33,794 bases of DNA from an uncultured bacterium (GTDB lineage: Bacteria; Electryoneota; Electryoneia; Electryoneales; Electryoneaceae): the NCBI GenBank assembly GCA_913009835.1, contig CAJVXH010000016.1, positions 1-33,794 on the forward strand. The letters are read 5' to 3'. A program made the position numbers and the translations under genes. Below are positions 1-8,684 of this stretch, one piece after another (position 1 is the first letter of the stretch; every line of letters starts with the position of its first letter). The notes under the pieces are model-generated. The model was not told the origin of the DNA, did no database searches, and saw nothing but the letters and a program-made list of their open reading frames with translations.

Positions 1-337
1 TCGGAAAACAAATACAAATGCAGCCTCCGGTCAACATACTGACCCTGTCTTTTCTCTTGCTCATAGCTCACAGCTCACAGGCTTGAGTGATTCGTGTGGA
101 CAAGCCGGATTTATTATGAGGCATCCTCTTCAAGAACCAGTATAAAGTATAGCCTCTCCAGCGCTCACGCAAATGCATACGCCGAAATAATGAATGTAGA
201 TCAATTTGACGAGCAATTGTCCGAATAATAGAACAACACGCGATATTCCCCTGGTCCAGCTGGATACAGCCCTCCCCACGGTGAATGAGATCATGTCTCT
301 CACTAACAGTTGTACTAAATCCCTCCATAGAGAGAAA
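1..337. other. Left-edge stretch without a convincing gene
   Basis: No coding region here can be supported. The only long ORF in the track (68-328, minus, 86 codons) has no Shine-Dalgarno, no recognisable motif and begins only 10 bases after a terminator hairpin. The stretch does hold a short heptamer repeat (62-82) next to a CCTGTCTTTT segment. On the minus strand this reads as repeat, then AAAAGACAGG, the same order seen at other repeat sites in the window. Confidence 0.5.
62..82. repeat. Heptanucleotide array, CAYAGCT unit, 3 copies
   Basis: The units CATAGCT, CACAGCT and CACAGGC follow each other with an exact 7-bp period. On the minus strand an AAAAGACAGG-like linker follows a few bases later. 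The array is short, and its weight comes from matching the period and linker seen at other sites in this window. Confidence 0.6.
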
Positions 338-364
338 ACCCCGCGTACAATTTGTACGCGGGGT
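338..364 (-). terminator. Intrinsic terminator of the first secreted-protein gene
   Basis: There is a perfect 11-bp stem, ACCCCGCGTAC paired with GTACGCGGGGT, around a 5-base AATTT loop. On the minus strand it is followed by TTTCTCTC. It lies about 30 bases past the stop codon at 395. The GC-rich stem, short loop and pyrimidine/T-rich tail fit a rho-independent terminator. Confidence 0.85.
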
Positions 365-394
365 GAGAATGATAGATAATTCTGGAAAAACAGC

Positions 395-3292
395 TTACTT
401 CAGCAATGTGATCTTGCGCAGTTCACTGAGCTGACCTGGAACTTCAGCCTGGATGAAATACAGACCACTGGCCATGTTCGCGCCGTTGAAGGTCAAGGTG
501 TGCACACCAGCGTTGAATGTATCGTTGGCGAGTACAGCAACCTGCTGACCCATGACGTTGAACACTGTAACCTTAAGATCCGCTACTGCCGGCAAGCTGA
601 CGGAAATAGCAGTTGTCGGGTTGAACGGGTTCGGATACGCCTGGCCAAGTGAATACTCTTCCGGCAAGGAGGCTACAGCACCTTCTTCACCAGCAATACC
701 GAAGGATTCACCATCAACTGTCCATTCGGTGGAACCATCAGCAACCGCACCAGCCTTGGTGAAGGTGAAGGAACCCTGTGTGTAGTCAAATCCAGGATGG
801 TAACCGATATGACCTTCGAATGTGTACTGACCCGCAGGTGCTCCACCCGGAACCACAACCGAACGCGGTACTGATACGTTCATGAACGGCATGAGGTTGA
901 AGGTAAGTGGCGGACTAACTGGAATCGTCGTCATGTTCGGCAGAGTGGCTGTCTCCCAATAATCAACACCATTGAAGGTCGCACCAATAAAGGACTGGAG
1001 ACCTACCGTGTAGTTGATTGTACCGCCGCCAGCTGGAAGATCCGTGTTGTTGGTCGGAGTCAGATCCAGTGTGACAACCGGGCTCGCCAGGTTAGTAAGA
1101 ACTGCAGTTACGTGATGGCCATAATTCGCGTTGAAGGTGCCGGCCATTGCGTCAGCGTATGTGTAGAACTGAGTTTCCTGGTTGTCGTTCGGACCAGTCT
1201 GGTACGGGAACGGCTGCATGTAGCCATTAGTACCTGGAGTGGTCAATCTAGCTTCGACCCAGAAATCACCACTGAATCCCTGAAGAGCCGGAGCAGCGCT
1301 GACATCGAGGACAGCCTGAGTACCACCAGTATATCCAACAGCTTCGGTGAAGTTGTAGGTACCCTGATAAATCACCGCGCCCGGAACAGTACCGCCTGCA
1401 TAAACCAGGAAGTCCATTGAGCAGTTAGCTGGTGCTCCGCCTGCTGCCGAATGGAAGAAACCATTCATGCGCAATTCGGAGAAGTCAAACGTCCCATCAA
1501 CGTCGAAGTAATCAGAGTTAATGTCGGTCGGGTCAATGTGGACAGTCGGACCTTCGTTAATCAAATGACCGGCAGACAAGGAGCCAAAGAAGTTACGGGA
1601 GTCCGTACCGACCTCAAACATATCGTCAGCAAGAACGTCGACTTCCACTGCATAGGCATCGTTAGTCGGGATTTCGTCGCCAGCGAGAAGGTGGTATGCA
1701 CTGATTGGTACTAGACCACCAGCAGTTGGAACCCAGTAACCGATTTCCGGAGAGGTAGGATCATCAATCCAAAGATCAAGAGTTTCGCCAGCATTCAAGC
1801 TGTAAGGACCAGCTGGGTACACTGGATAAACCAATCCACCCAAATCCCAGACAGCCATGAAACCGGTTTCGTCGTTCGGAGCGTTGTTTGTCAACGTGAT
1901 CTTACCATAAACATCGGTACCAACCGAGGTCGGATAGGACATATCCAACACGGTCGAGATATCATGCTGCAGACTCATCTTTTCGACGGTCATATCGTCA
2001 ATCAGGTGATGAGTCATGGTACGTGCTACAGCTGGGGCGCTGAAATAAATACGCGTACGGACACCGTCCATACCAGCATACTCGGACATATCCCAGTCAT
2101 AGGTGAATCCGGATTCTGAGAACAGCTCCCAGACCGAACCATTGCCACCCACATACACGTAGTTACCTGTGGTAGCTACTGCAACCCAGCCGTTGGTGGT
2201 CGGGTTCCAGATTTCCGGACGCCAGACAAATTCATCCGGGAACTGGTTCGCGTATTCAATGTCACTGTTGAACTGCAGATCCATCCAATAGCTCTCACCT
2301 GGATTGAGGTCGGCAAGGTTGAATTCCGGACCTTCGAGGTAATGGGAGAATGGTTGGTCGATGTCAGCGAAGACACCAGCAACCATGGTCGGAGATGGTG
2401 CGGGCTGATATGCTACCGGGCAGGTAGCGATCTCAACCTGGAACGGAAGTACCGGAAGACCGGCAGCGGCAGCACCAGTTTCGAAAGTCGCCGGACCACC
2501 AATGTTGTTGCCGTCGGCATCATCTGCCCACACGGTATTACCATCAACCGTCACATCAATATCATCAACGATGAAACCGGTCATGGCGGTGTCGTTACCT
2601 GAGTTCCAGGCGGTGTCCGAGGAGAACCCAAACACGACGTGCACGTTTGAGTAGCCTACGTAAGCACTCAGGTCAAAGCTAGCAGCGACAAAGTTAGTCA
2701 TCCAGGGTTGCGTCGCAAATCCATCACCAGACCACACTGGATAGGCAGGAAGAAGGGCACCGAACCAGATGTGGAACGCTTCAGCATTAGCATCGCTGTA
2801 TGCGGGAGCGGTTGGTGTAGCGATTACCTTGGTCAAGCTGCCAGGATCGTTTCCGTAGAACACCCAGACATTTGCGCCGTCCCAGTTACCGCTTTCGAGG
2901 TTTGCCATGAAGTTGAATGTCAACGATGCTGAAGTCGCGGCAGACATATCAATCACCGGGCTGACCATGAACTGAAGCCAGTCATCAGCGTAACCACCCG
3001 TTGCCGGATCGCCATAACCATAGTCTGCACAACGCCAAGCGTTGACACCGTTCGCGGCCATGTAGTCGTCCGTGAACCAGTAATTTTGCTGGACGTCAGG
3101 ACTGGTCTGAGTCCAATCACTTACATCACCTTCAAAATCTTCACTCCAAACGATCTCATCCATCTCACCAATACTTGGTGACTGTGGATTTACGTTGAAT
3201 GAAGTTCTCTGCTGTACTATCGGGGCAGTCGCAAAAGTAGTTCCTGCCATAAGCAGAGCTAACGTGAGAAAAAGCACGATGTTCCTACGCAT
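395..3292 (-). CDS. Secreted jelly-roll/MAM-like protein with T9SS sorting domain
   Basis: This is a 965-residue exported protein with no catalytic motif that I recognise. The N-terminal signal peptide (MRRNIVLFLTLALLMAG..) is followed by a domain with the SPVIDMSAATSASLTFNF pattern. That pattern resembles the non-catalytic beta-sandwich domains found after immune-inhibitor-A type peptidases and in choice-of-anchor/MAM-like proteins. A second sandwich region occupies the middle. The ~105-residue shared module (VTLDLTP ... GYHPGFD ... SFTFTK) lies at about 760-870. The last ~80 residues are a T9SS type A sorting domain (AYPNPFNPTT, SGLYF, ending KITLLK). The start is supported by GGAGG six bases upstream of the ATG. 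An intrinsic terminator follows the gene. A surface-adhesin or matrix role is inferred from architecture only. Confidence 0.85.
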   Translation of the reverse strand: MRRNIVLFLTLALLMAGTTFATAPIVQQRTSFNVNPQSPSIGEMDEIVWSEDFEGDVSDWTQTSPDVQQNYWFTDDYMAANGVNAWRCADYGYGDPATGGYADDWLQFMVSPVIDMSAATSASLTFNFMANLESGNWDGANVWVFYGNDPGSLTKVIATPTAPAYSDANAEAFHIWFGALLPAYPVWSGDGFATQPWMTNFVAASFDLSAYVGYSNVHVVFGFSSDTAWNSGNDTAMTGFIVDDIDVTVDGNTVWADDADGNNIGGPATFETGAAAAGLPVLPFQVEIATCPVAYQPAPSPTMVAGVFADIDQPFSHYLEGPEFNLADLNPGESYWMDLQFNSDIEYANQFPDEFVWRPEIWNPTTNGWVAVATTGNYVYVGGNGSVWELFSESGFTYDWDMSEYAGMDGVRTRIYFSAPAVARTMTHHLIDDMTVEKMSLQHDISTVLDMSYPTSVGTDVYGKITLTNNAPNDETGFMAVWDLGGLVYPVYPAGPYSLNAGETLDLWIDDPTSPEIGYWVPTAGGLVPISAYHLLAGDEIPTNDAYAVEVDVLADDMFEVGTDSRNFFGSLSAGHLINEGPTVHIDPTDINSDYFDVDGTFDFSELRMNGFFHSAAGGAPANCSMDFLVYAGGTVPGAVIYQGTYNFTEAVGYTGGTQAVLDVSAAPALQGFSGDFWVEARLTTPGTNGYMQPFPYQTGPNDNQETQFYTYADAMAGTFNANYGHHVTAVLTNLASPVVTLDLTPTNNTDLPAGGGTINYTVGLQSFIGATFNGVDYWETATLPNMTTIPVSPPLTFNLMPFMNVSVPRSVVVPGGAPAGQYTFEGHIGYHPGFDYTQGSFTFTKAGAVADGSTEWTVDGESFGIAGEEGAVASLPEEYSLGQAYPNPFNPTTAISVSLPAVADLKVTVFNVMGQQVAVLANDTFNAGVHTLTFNGANMASGLYFIQAEVPGQLSELRKITLLK

Positions 3293-3661
3293 CGCTTACC
3301 TCCATGTTTTCCTTAACCCATTTGGGGTACCTACAACCCCATATGATTTCTTTGTACTGCAAAAATCAGACTCACAACTTAAACATATCACGTTGAGATC
3401 CCTACAACCCCACATGATTCAATACTGCAAATACCCAATATCTCCTGAAAAAGATCCCGTTAGTTGTAGATCCGTGAAAATACATAGCGAAGCTAAATTT
3501 AGAACTTTTTGAGTTCGCTCACAATCAATTCAACCAGCTTTATCCGAATATTGGAAGATAATGAGAGACACTCGAAAACTCCAAATCCTGAGTCCAATTA
3601 AACTCATCTCCACCCTGAATACATCTGCGTCCTTGCTAAACGTTGACTACAAGATGAATTA
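3293..3661. other. Intergenic region with upstream direct repeats
   Basis: These 369 bases lie between the subtilisin stop and the start of the 965-residue protein gene. They contain two imperfect copies of a ~32-base sequence (annotated separately), both upstream of the minus-strand start. The rest is AT-rich and no gene is seen. Confidence 0.6.
3330..3432 (-). repeat. Two ~32-bp direct repeats upstream of the 965-aa gene
   Basis: The first copy is at 3330-3365 and the second at 3401-3432. Both read CCTACAACCCCAYATGATT, then a short variable gap, then TACTGCAAA. They lie 71 bases apart, about 40 and 110 bases 5' of the start codon at 3292. Paired sites at this position fit regulator binding or a duplicated leader segment. 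The function is inference. Confidence 0.6.
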
Positions 3662-5878
3662 CTACTGTACGTGAATAAGCTTCTGCGTCACAGAACTTTC
3701 TCCATCCAACGTTGCCCGGATAAAATACACACCGCTGGAGAGACCGTCGCTGGACAGGCTGAATTCATGACGGCCCGCGTTGAAATCTTCCTCGGCCAAA
3801 ACACGCACCCTGCGCCCCTGAATATCATAGACCGCAACATGCAATTGAGCAGGATGGCTCAAATTCACGCGGATTCTGGTTTCAGAGTTGAAAGGGTTCG
3901 GCCAAGCCTGCTCCATGCTGAAACTATCTGGCAATGGCAGGTCCGACGCGATAAAATCACCGTTTGTACCCCAACCATCGATTGGATCGTCATCTATCCC
4001 GGTCATAACACCCTTGGAAAACTCAAACGAATCCTGCACCATCACATCCGGATACTCACCAACAAATCCGATCAGCGAATATGTTCCGTTGGGTGCATAT
4101 GAAGGTATACTCTGCGATAACATTGGAGAGGTTACTGTAGCCTGAGCATCGAGGGTGAATGGTTGGCTGGTGAATAACAGGCCGTAATCCTCACCGTTTG
4201 GCAGGTTGGCCATCGTCCAGAACTGTAGTCCACTGAAAACTGTGTCGGTATAGTTCACCAGCGTGGCATCAAATGTGATCACCCCGCCGCCATCACCCAC
4301 CTGAATCTCTTCCGGATCGAGTGAAAGAGATACTGTATCTGAAGAAAACACACCGCTAACTATCAAACTGAAATCCTGAGAACCATCTAACAACTCGCCA
4401 TCGTTCAGGACTTGTACCTGATAAACACCCGCGGTTGGATTCGCGACATACACCTGCTCGACATTATCCAGATCGTTGTCGCCCGTAAAGGCTGTCTGAG
4501 ATGGATCATTTGGGTTCAGAACGTAAGGCTGCCAGTCAGTTCCATCACTGACCCGGACAATCCTCATGTCGAGATCGTTGATCAATACCGGATTTGCACC
4601 CGGATCCGAAGCGGGCTCAGTCCAGGCAATCGTTGCCCGAAGCGGGGTTGATCCATCGGCAACAAACTCATAGGAGAACAACTCACCTTCAGTCAACACC
4701 AATTGCTGGATCAGGTCAGGGTTCTCCACATCCGCGGATATCATATCTGCCGCCGCGCGGATATTCAGCAACCCCCAACCGTACTTGTAGTCAGGGCCAT
4801 CTGCGCCACCACACTCATCTGCGGTGTGAATTGCCAATGCCTTTGATGTAGCCGATGGTAATGGCTGCCAGCTATGTGTGTTCTGGTAATGCTCTGCGAG
4901 CAAAAACATGCCACCAGCTACATTCGGGGTGGACATGGAAGTGCCTGACATGGAGGTATAACCAGTCGATAGCGTCGAATACAGCTGCACGCCATTGCCC
5001 ACCACATCTGGCTTGATGCGACCATCTTGAGTTGGACCACGACTGCTGAAGCCCGCAAGTGAAACGCTTCCGGGACCGGTATAGTTCAACACATCGTTGA
5101 CCGCCCCGACGGTCAGTACATTCTTGCCGAGGTTGCTCGATGCAATTGTTGACCAACCTGGGCCATCATTGGCCGCAGCCTGACAAATCAGGTAATTCGG
5201 CGCGAGGTAAGCAATCTCATCAAAACCAGCGGTTAACCAGGTGTATTCACTGTATTGACCACCAGAAGAATATGAGTGGCTCGATACCTTTAACCAATGA
5301 GCACTGCTCGCCATCTCTTGCTGATCCATAGCCCAATCGAACGTGGTGAGAGTTGTTCCGTAAGCCATGCCACGAGCATTCACATTAATTCCCGCAGCTG
5401 CCAACGTGCCAGAGGTGTGGTTCGCATGGGCTTCGTAATTTGATGTCCCATCGCCATTGCTGGATCGACCGGCGAATTCCGGATTGTTCGGGTTAGTCAC
5501 ACCATTATCCCAGACCGCTAAACCCCACGCGGTTGAACCATTCAGATCGTATCCGGTAATTCCACCTGGGTTCACTTGATTCACGCGAATCGTACGAGCT
5601 GCGTTCACATTGGAAGTGTACATGATGACAGGAGTACCATCTTTTTCTACACCTACCAGCTCTCGCTCCGGATCGGCATTGAGCTCACCCCAATAACCGG
5701 TACGAATTGCTTTCAGACGCTGATACTCCGGCCCCTGCATGGAGAGGTATCTCTCCGTCAGACGCTCACTCAATGCCTTCAACCCAGCTTCATCAGTTAC
5801 ACGGAGTTCTGCCAGGGCGGAAAAACACACCAGAAATGCGGCGACTAAAATTGTCAACCGCAAGAATCTCTTGCTCAT
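3662..5878 (-). CDS. Subtilisin-family (S8, KP43-like) peptidase with T9SS sorting domain
   Basis: This is a secreted serine endopeptidase. From the ATG at 5878 it has 738 residues: a signal peptide (MSKRFLRLTILVAAF..), an ~80-residue propeptide-like region, and an S8 catalytic domain. The predicted triad is Asp124 (AVWDNGV), His151 (AHANHTSG) and Ser314 (GTSMSTP), with oxyanion Asn237 (AAANDG). A KP43-type beta-sandwich follows (LINDLDMRIV, DNVEQVYVANP), then the shared ~105-residue module (SLDPEEI ... GEYPDV ... SFEFSK), then a T9SS type A sorting domain (AWPNPFNSET, SGVYF, KLIHVQ). The ORF track extends to a TTG at 5914. The ATG is preferred because it begins the signal peptide and gives the same Asp/His numbering as the neighbouring paralog. 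The Shine-Dalgarno is weak. The gene sits 3' of that paralog on the same strand. Confidence 0.92.
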   Translation of the reverse strand: MSKRFLRLTILVAAFLVCFSALAELRVTDEAGLKALSERLTERYLSMQGPEYQRLKAIRTGYWGELNADPERELVGVEKDGTPVIMYTSNVNAARTIRVNQVNPGGITGYDLNGSTAWGLAVWDNGVTNPNNPEFAGRSSNGDGTSNYEAHANHTSGTLAAAGINVNARGMAYGTTLTTFDWAMDQQEMASSAHWLKVSSHSYSSGGQYSEYTWLTAGFDEIAYLAPNYLICQAAANDGPGWSTIASSNLGKNVLTVGAVNDVLNYTGPGSVSLAGFSSRGPTQDGRIKPDVVGNGVQLYSTLSTGYTSMSGTSMSTPNVAGGMFLLAEHYQNTHSWQPLPSATSKALAIHTADECGGADGPDYKYGWGLLNIRAAADMISADVENPDLIQQLVLTEGELFSYEFVADGSTPLRATIAWTEPASDPGANPVLINDLDMRIVRVSDGTDWQPYVLNPNDPSQTAFTGDNDLDNVEQVYVANPTAGVYQVQVLNDGELLDGSQDFSLIVSGVFSSDTVSLSLDPEEIQVGDGGGVITFDATLVNYTDTVFSGLQFWTMANLPNGEDYGLLFTSQPFTLDAQATVTSPMLSQSIPSYAPNGTYSLIGFVGEYPDVMVQDSFEFSKGVMTGIDDDPIDGWGTNGDFIASDLPLPDSFSMEQAWPNPFNSETRIRVNLSHPAQLHVAVYDIQGRRVRVLAEEDFNAGRHEFSLSSDGLSSGVYFIRATLDGESSVTQKLIHVQ

Positions 5879-5928
5879 GGTAACCGTTCTTTTTAGACCC
5901 AATTGTGACCTCAACCATTCTGAGGACT

Positions 5929-5945
5929 ATGAGAGGACAAATATA
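5929..5945 (-). promoter_or_regulatory. Candidate promoter box of the first subtilisin gene
   Basis: On the minus strand this reads TATATTTGTCCTCTCAT, about 50 bases before the start codon. TATATTTG matches the Bacteroidota-type -7 consensus TAnnTTTG exactly. The same box, with 2 mismatches in 17, lies upstream of the paralogous subtilisin gene. No well-placed upstream TTG element is certain. Confidence 0.5.
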
Positions 5946-5982
5946 ACAAATGCCTTGACCCAAGATACTTCAAATCACCTGA

Positions 5983-6004
5983 CACGGACCCTGAAGAGTC
6001 CGTG
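5983..6004. repeat. Hairpin, CACGGAC/GTCCGTG family
   Basis: The sequence CACGGAC, an 8-base loop and GTCCGTG form a 7-bp stem. It lies between the two subtilisin genes, about 40 bases past the stop of the upstream one. It matches two longer copies at 16486 and 27002. It may double as a terminator, but no clear T-run follows. Confidence 0.6.
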
Positions 6005-6040
6005 GCATATTTCAATATGATTCATCTTAACCGCGATGAA

Positions 6041-8296
6041 TTATTTCATCAAAACCAGCTTGTGCGTCATATTCATATCGCCCGGTACTGAAGCCGTCAC
6101 GAAATACATGCCGCTGGACAAATCGCTGCCATCGAAGGTCAGGGTGTGGTTTCCAGCTTCGACGCGACCTTCGCTCAATGTCGCCACTAAACGACCATTC
6201 AAGTTGAACACCTGCACCGTCAGATCAACAGCCTCAGGTAGACTGACTACCATTGAGGTGGTTGGGTTAAACGGGTTCGGATACGCCTCACTCATTGCAA
6301 ATTCAACCGGAATCTCACTCCGTGAAGCCGCATCCCCGGTTATTACCTCATCAAAACCAGTACCCGACCAAGCTGCCAGATCACTATCAGACAAGCTGCG
6401 GTTTGAATTACCGCCCAGCTTCACCATCTCAAACGAGTCGCTGACAAGAATGGTTCCCGGGAAATATCCAACGTTACCGATGTAGTCATATGACCCGGTG
6501 GGGGCATATCCCGGAATCTGAAGCATCATGGTCCGGTCAACGTGCAGGTTCGGCGCGGCAGTGAAAGGATACTCAAACACCGGTCCGTAAGGGTTGCCGT
6601 TGGGTAGTACAACCGTGTTCCAGTAAGTGAGACCAGGAACTGTCTCGTTGAAGGTGTTTTGGAAATCGATGTTGTACGTCAATTGACCACCACCAGGGGC
6701 GATGTAGTTGTTGATCGGCGTCAGGCTCAACAGGAATTGAGGAGCGTCGCCACCAGTCAGTCCACGCACGACCAGGCTGTAATCCTGTGATCCATCCTGC
6801 AAAACGCCCTCGTGGGTGACGTGAACCATGTACGAACCAGCGTTCGGATTCTCAATCCAGATCTGCTCGACGTTGTCCACGTCATTGTCACCAGTAGTCG
6901 CTGCCGCAGCAGGAGAGTTCACGTTCAACTTCCACGGGTAGTACAACGTACCACTTCCCAAATCTTCAACCACCACGTCAATATCATTGATCAGTGTCGG
7001 GTTTGCCCACAAAGCCGCTTCAGGGTCGGTCCAACACACTGTTACTGTGATCGCCTCGAGGCCATCACTACTGAAGGTGTAATCGTGCTGCTCACCTGTT
7101 GTGAGTTGATATTCACCGATAACCGATGGATCCAGCTCATCAGATGCGATCAAATCGCAAGCGGCACGGGTGTTCATCAAGCCCCAACCATACTTGTAAT
7201 CCGGGCCGTCATTCGAACCACACTCATCAGCGGTGTTGAATAATACCGCACGCATCGTTGAAGAGAGCGGCACCTCGCTGTTATGAGTTTGTTCGTATAG
7301 CTCATACATGAGGAACATGGACCCGGCGATGTTCGGCGAGGCCATCGAAGTCCCTGTCATGGTAGTGTAGCCGGTGTTTGAGGTGCTGTAAAGACTCGTT
7401 CCATTGCCCATGATGTCCGGCTTGACACGACCATCATCCGGAGGACCTACCGAACTGGAACTGTTGATATTAACACTGCCCGGGCCGGTGTAGTTGCTCA
7501 CATCCTGTACGTTTCCGACCGCGAGGCTGTTCTTGCCACAGACATCATCATAGAGCGTGTGGAAACTACCTGCACCGAGGTTCCCGGCTGCAATGACAGC
7601 CTGGTAGTGAGGGGCGTCGTGCATGATCGTATCATATCCGCGCGCCCATTGATCATAGCTCCCGCTGTAGGGATCGCCAAATCCATATGAATGGCTGGAT
7701 ATCTTCATCCCTTGAGTTGCCGCAATTGCCATCTCGGCCTGGTCATTGTTCCAGTCATGAGAGGTCAAATGCGCGCCATTTGCCATGCCCTTAGCGTTGG
7801 CGCTGAGACCGGTCGCTATCATCGTGCCAGCGGTATGATTAGCATGACTTTGGTTGGTTGATGAACCATCCCCATTCGTTATACGACCAACGAACTCCGG
7901 ATGGTTGCCATTGGCCGAACTGCCGTCCCAATGATACAATCCGGTCGTCGTTGAACCGTCCAGGTCATATCCGGTAACACCACCGACCTGCACCAGGTCT
8001 GCACGAGTTGAATGTGCAGCGTCGACGTTGCGATACTGTGCAACAATAGCCTTGCCATTCTCGTCAACACCAACGAGAACCAAGTCTGGATCAGCGTTGA
8101 TCTGACCGAAAATTCCCGTGGTCATCTGCTGTGCTTCCAGAAAAGCCGGTCCACGCCAGCTCTCCCAGCGTGCTGAATATTCAGCCGCAAAGGCTTCCAG
8201 ATCCTCAACATTTGTTACGACCTCAAAGTCGCGCGCAATTGCTGATCCAAACGAGAGAACCAAGACTATCAGTAATAAGAAACTAGTGCGCATCAT
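6041..8296 (-). CDS. Subtilisin-family (S8, KP43-like) peptidase with T9SS sorting domain, paralog
   Basis: This is a secreted serine peptidase of 751 residues and the tandem paralog of the preceding entry. The signal peptide is MMRTSFLLLIVLVLSFGS. The propeptide-like region (INADPDLVLVGVDENGK) aligns with INADPERELVGVEKDGT of its neighbour. The predicted triad is Asp124 (YHWDGSS), His151 (SHANHTAG) and Ser317 (GTSMASP), with Asn239 (AAGNLG). A KP43-type beta-sandwich, the shared ~105-residue module (SLTPINN ... GYFPGT ... SFEMVK) and a sorting domain (AYPNPFNPTT, SGMYF, KLVLMK) follow. The ORF track starts at a TTG at 8371. I chose the ATG at 8296 because GGAGG lies 7 bases upstream; an adjacent ATG at 8293 is equally possible. 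The likely role is extracellular protein degradation. Confidence 0.92.
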   Translation of the reverse strand: MMRTSFLLLIVLVLSFGSAIARDFEVVTNVEDLEAFAAEYSARWESWRGPAFLEAQQMTTGIFGQINADPDLVLVGVDENGKAIVAQYRNVDAAHSTRADLVQVGGVTGYDLDGSTTTGLYHWDGSSANGNHPEFVGRITNGDGSSTNQSHANHTAGTMIATGLSANAKGMANGAHLTSHDWNNDQAEMAIAATQGMKISSHSYGFGDPYSGSYDQWARGYDTIMHDAPHYQAVIAAGNLGAGSFHTLYDDVCGKNSLAVGNVQDVSNYTGPGSVNINSSSSVGPPDDGRVKPDIMGNGTSLYSTSNTGYTTMTGTSMASPNIAGSMFLMYELYEQTHNSEVPLSSTMRAVLFNTADECGSNDGPDYKYGWGLMNTRAACDLIASDELDPSVIGEYQLTTGEQHDYTFSSDGLEAITVTVCWTDPEAALWANPTLINDIDVVVEDLGSGTLYYPWKLNVNSPAAAATTGDNDVDNVEQIWIENPNAGSYMVHVTHEGVLQDGSQDYSLVVRGLTGGDAPQFLLSLTPINNYIAPGGGQLTYNIDFQNTFNETVPGLTYWNTVVLPNGNPYGPVFEYPFTAAPNLHVDRTMMLQIPGYAPTGSYDYIGNVGYFPGTILVSDSFEMVKLGGNSNRSLSDSDLAAWSGTGFDEVITGDAASRSEIPVEFAMSEAYPNPFNPTTSMVVSLPEAVDLTVQVFNLNGRLVATLSEGRVEAGNHTLTFDGSDLSSGMYFVTASVPGDMNMTHKLVLMK

Positions 8297-8444
8297 CCTC
8301 ATGCCTCCACAGACAGTTGTGCTCTTCCCCACACCCATGAGGAGAGAACCGTGCCAGACCCAAACCTTCAATCTAAAGTATTCGCTTCAGATGAATCAAT
8401 GAAAAGTCAACAATCTGAAAAATATTCAATCCGCTGAACCCAAA

Positions 8445-8461
8445 ATGAGAGGACAATAATA
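8445..8461 (-). promoter_or_regulatory. Candidate promoter box of the second subtilisin gene
   Basis: On the minus strand it reads TATTATTGTCCTCTCAT, 15 of 17 bases identical to the box before the paralogous subtilisin gene. It lies about 150 bases before the start codon, which would give a long leader. TATTATTG is one base off the TAnnTTTG consensus. Confidence 0.45.
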
Positions 8462-8561
8462 GTCAGCGACAAATGACTGAATACACGTTCAACATCGGTC
8501 AAACCTGAACGGTGAACCGCAAAATCAGAACATCAATAAAGGTGGAATATAAGAGGGGCAA

Positions 8562-8585
8562 ATGCAGTGATCATGATCACTGCAT
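8562..8585. promoter_or_regulatory. Perfect 24-bp palindrome
   Basis: ATGCAGTGATCA is followed directly by its own reverse complement with no spacer. The dyad is long, exact and unspaced. That is more typical of an operator for a dimeric regulator than of a terminator, and no T-run adjoins it. It lies about 270 bases upstream of the second subtilisin start. Confidence 0.6.
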
Positions 8586-8635
8586 GGACCCCACTCCGCC
8601 ACGCTTACTGTTCAGTTGATTACATCTGAGACTAA

Positions 8636-8661
8636 AAGCCCCTGCCATTTGACGGGGGCTT
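8636..8661 (-). terminator. Intrinsic terminator of the 249-aa secreted-protein gene
   Basis: AAGCCCCTG pairs with CGGGGGCTT across an 8-base loop, giving 9 bp with one T-G wobble. On the minus strand the stem ends in CTTTTAGT. It lies 24 bases past the stop codon at 8685. Confidence 0.75.
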
Positions 8662-8684
8662 GGTATTCTTCGCATGAAGACAAA

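Larger units (their letters stand above)
8297..8635. other. Upstream region of the second subtilisin gene
   Basis: No gene is visible. The region holds a promoter-like box (8445-8461) and a perfect 24-bp palindrome (8562-8585). The terminator of the next gene follows at 8636. Confidence 0.6.

Noticed and set aside
68-328. 86-codon minus-strand ORF at the left edge
   Set aside because: It has no Shine-Dalgarno or recognisable motif, and it starts just past a terminator hairpin and ends in a heptamer repeat. Probably not a gene.
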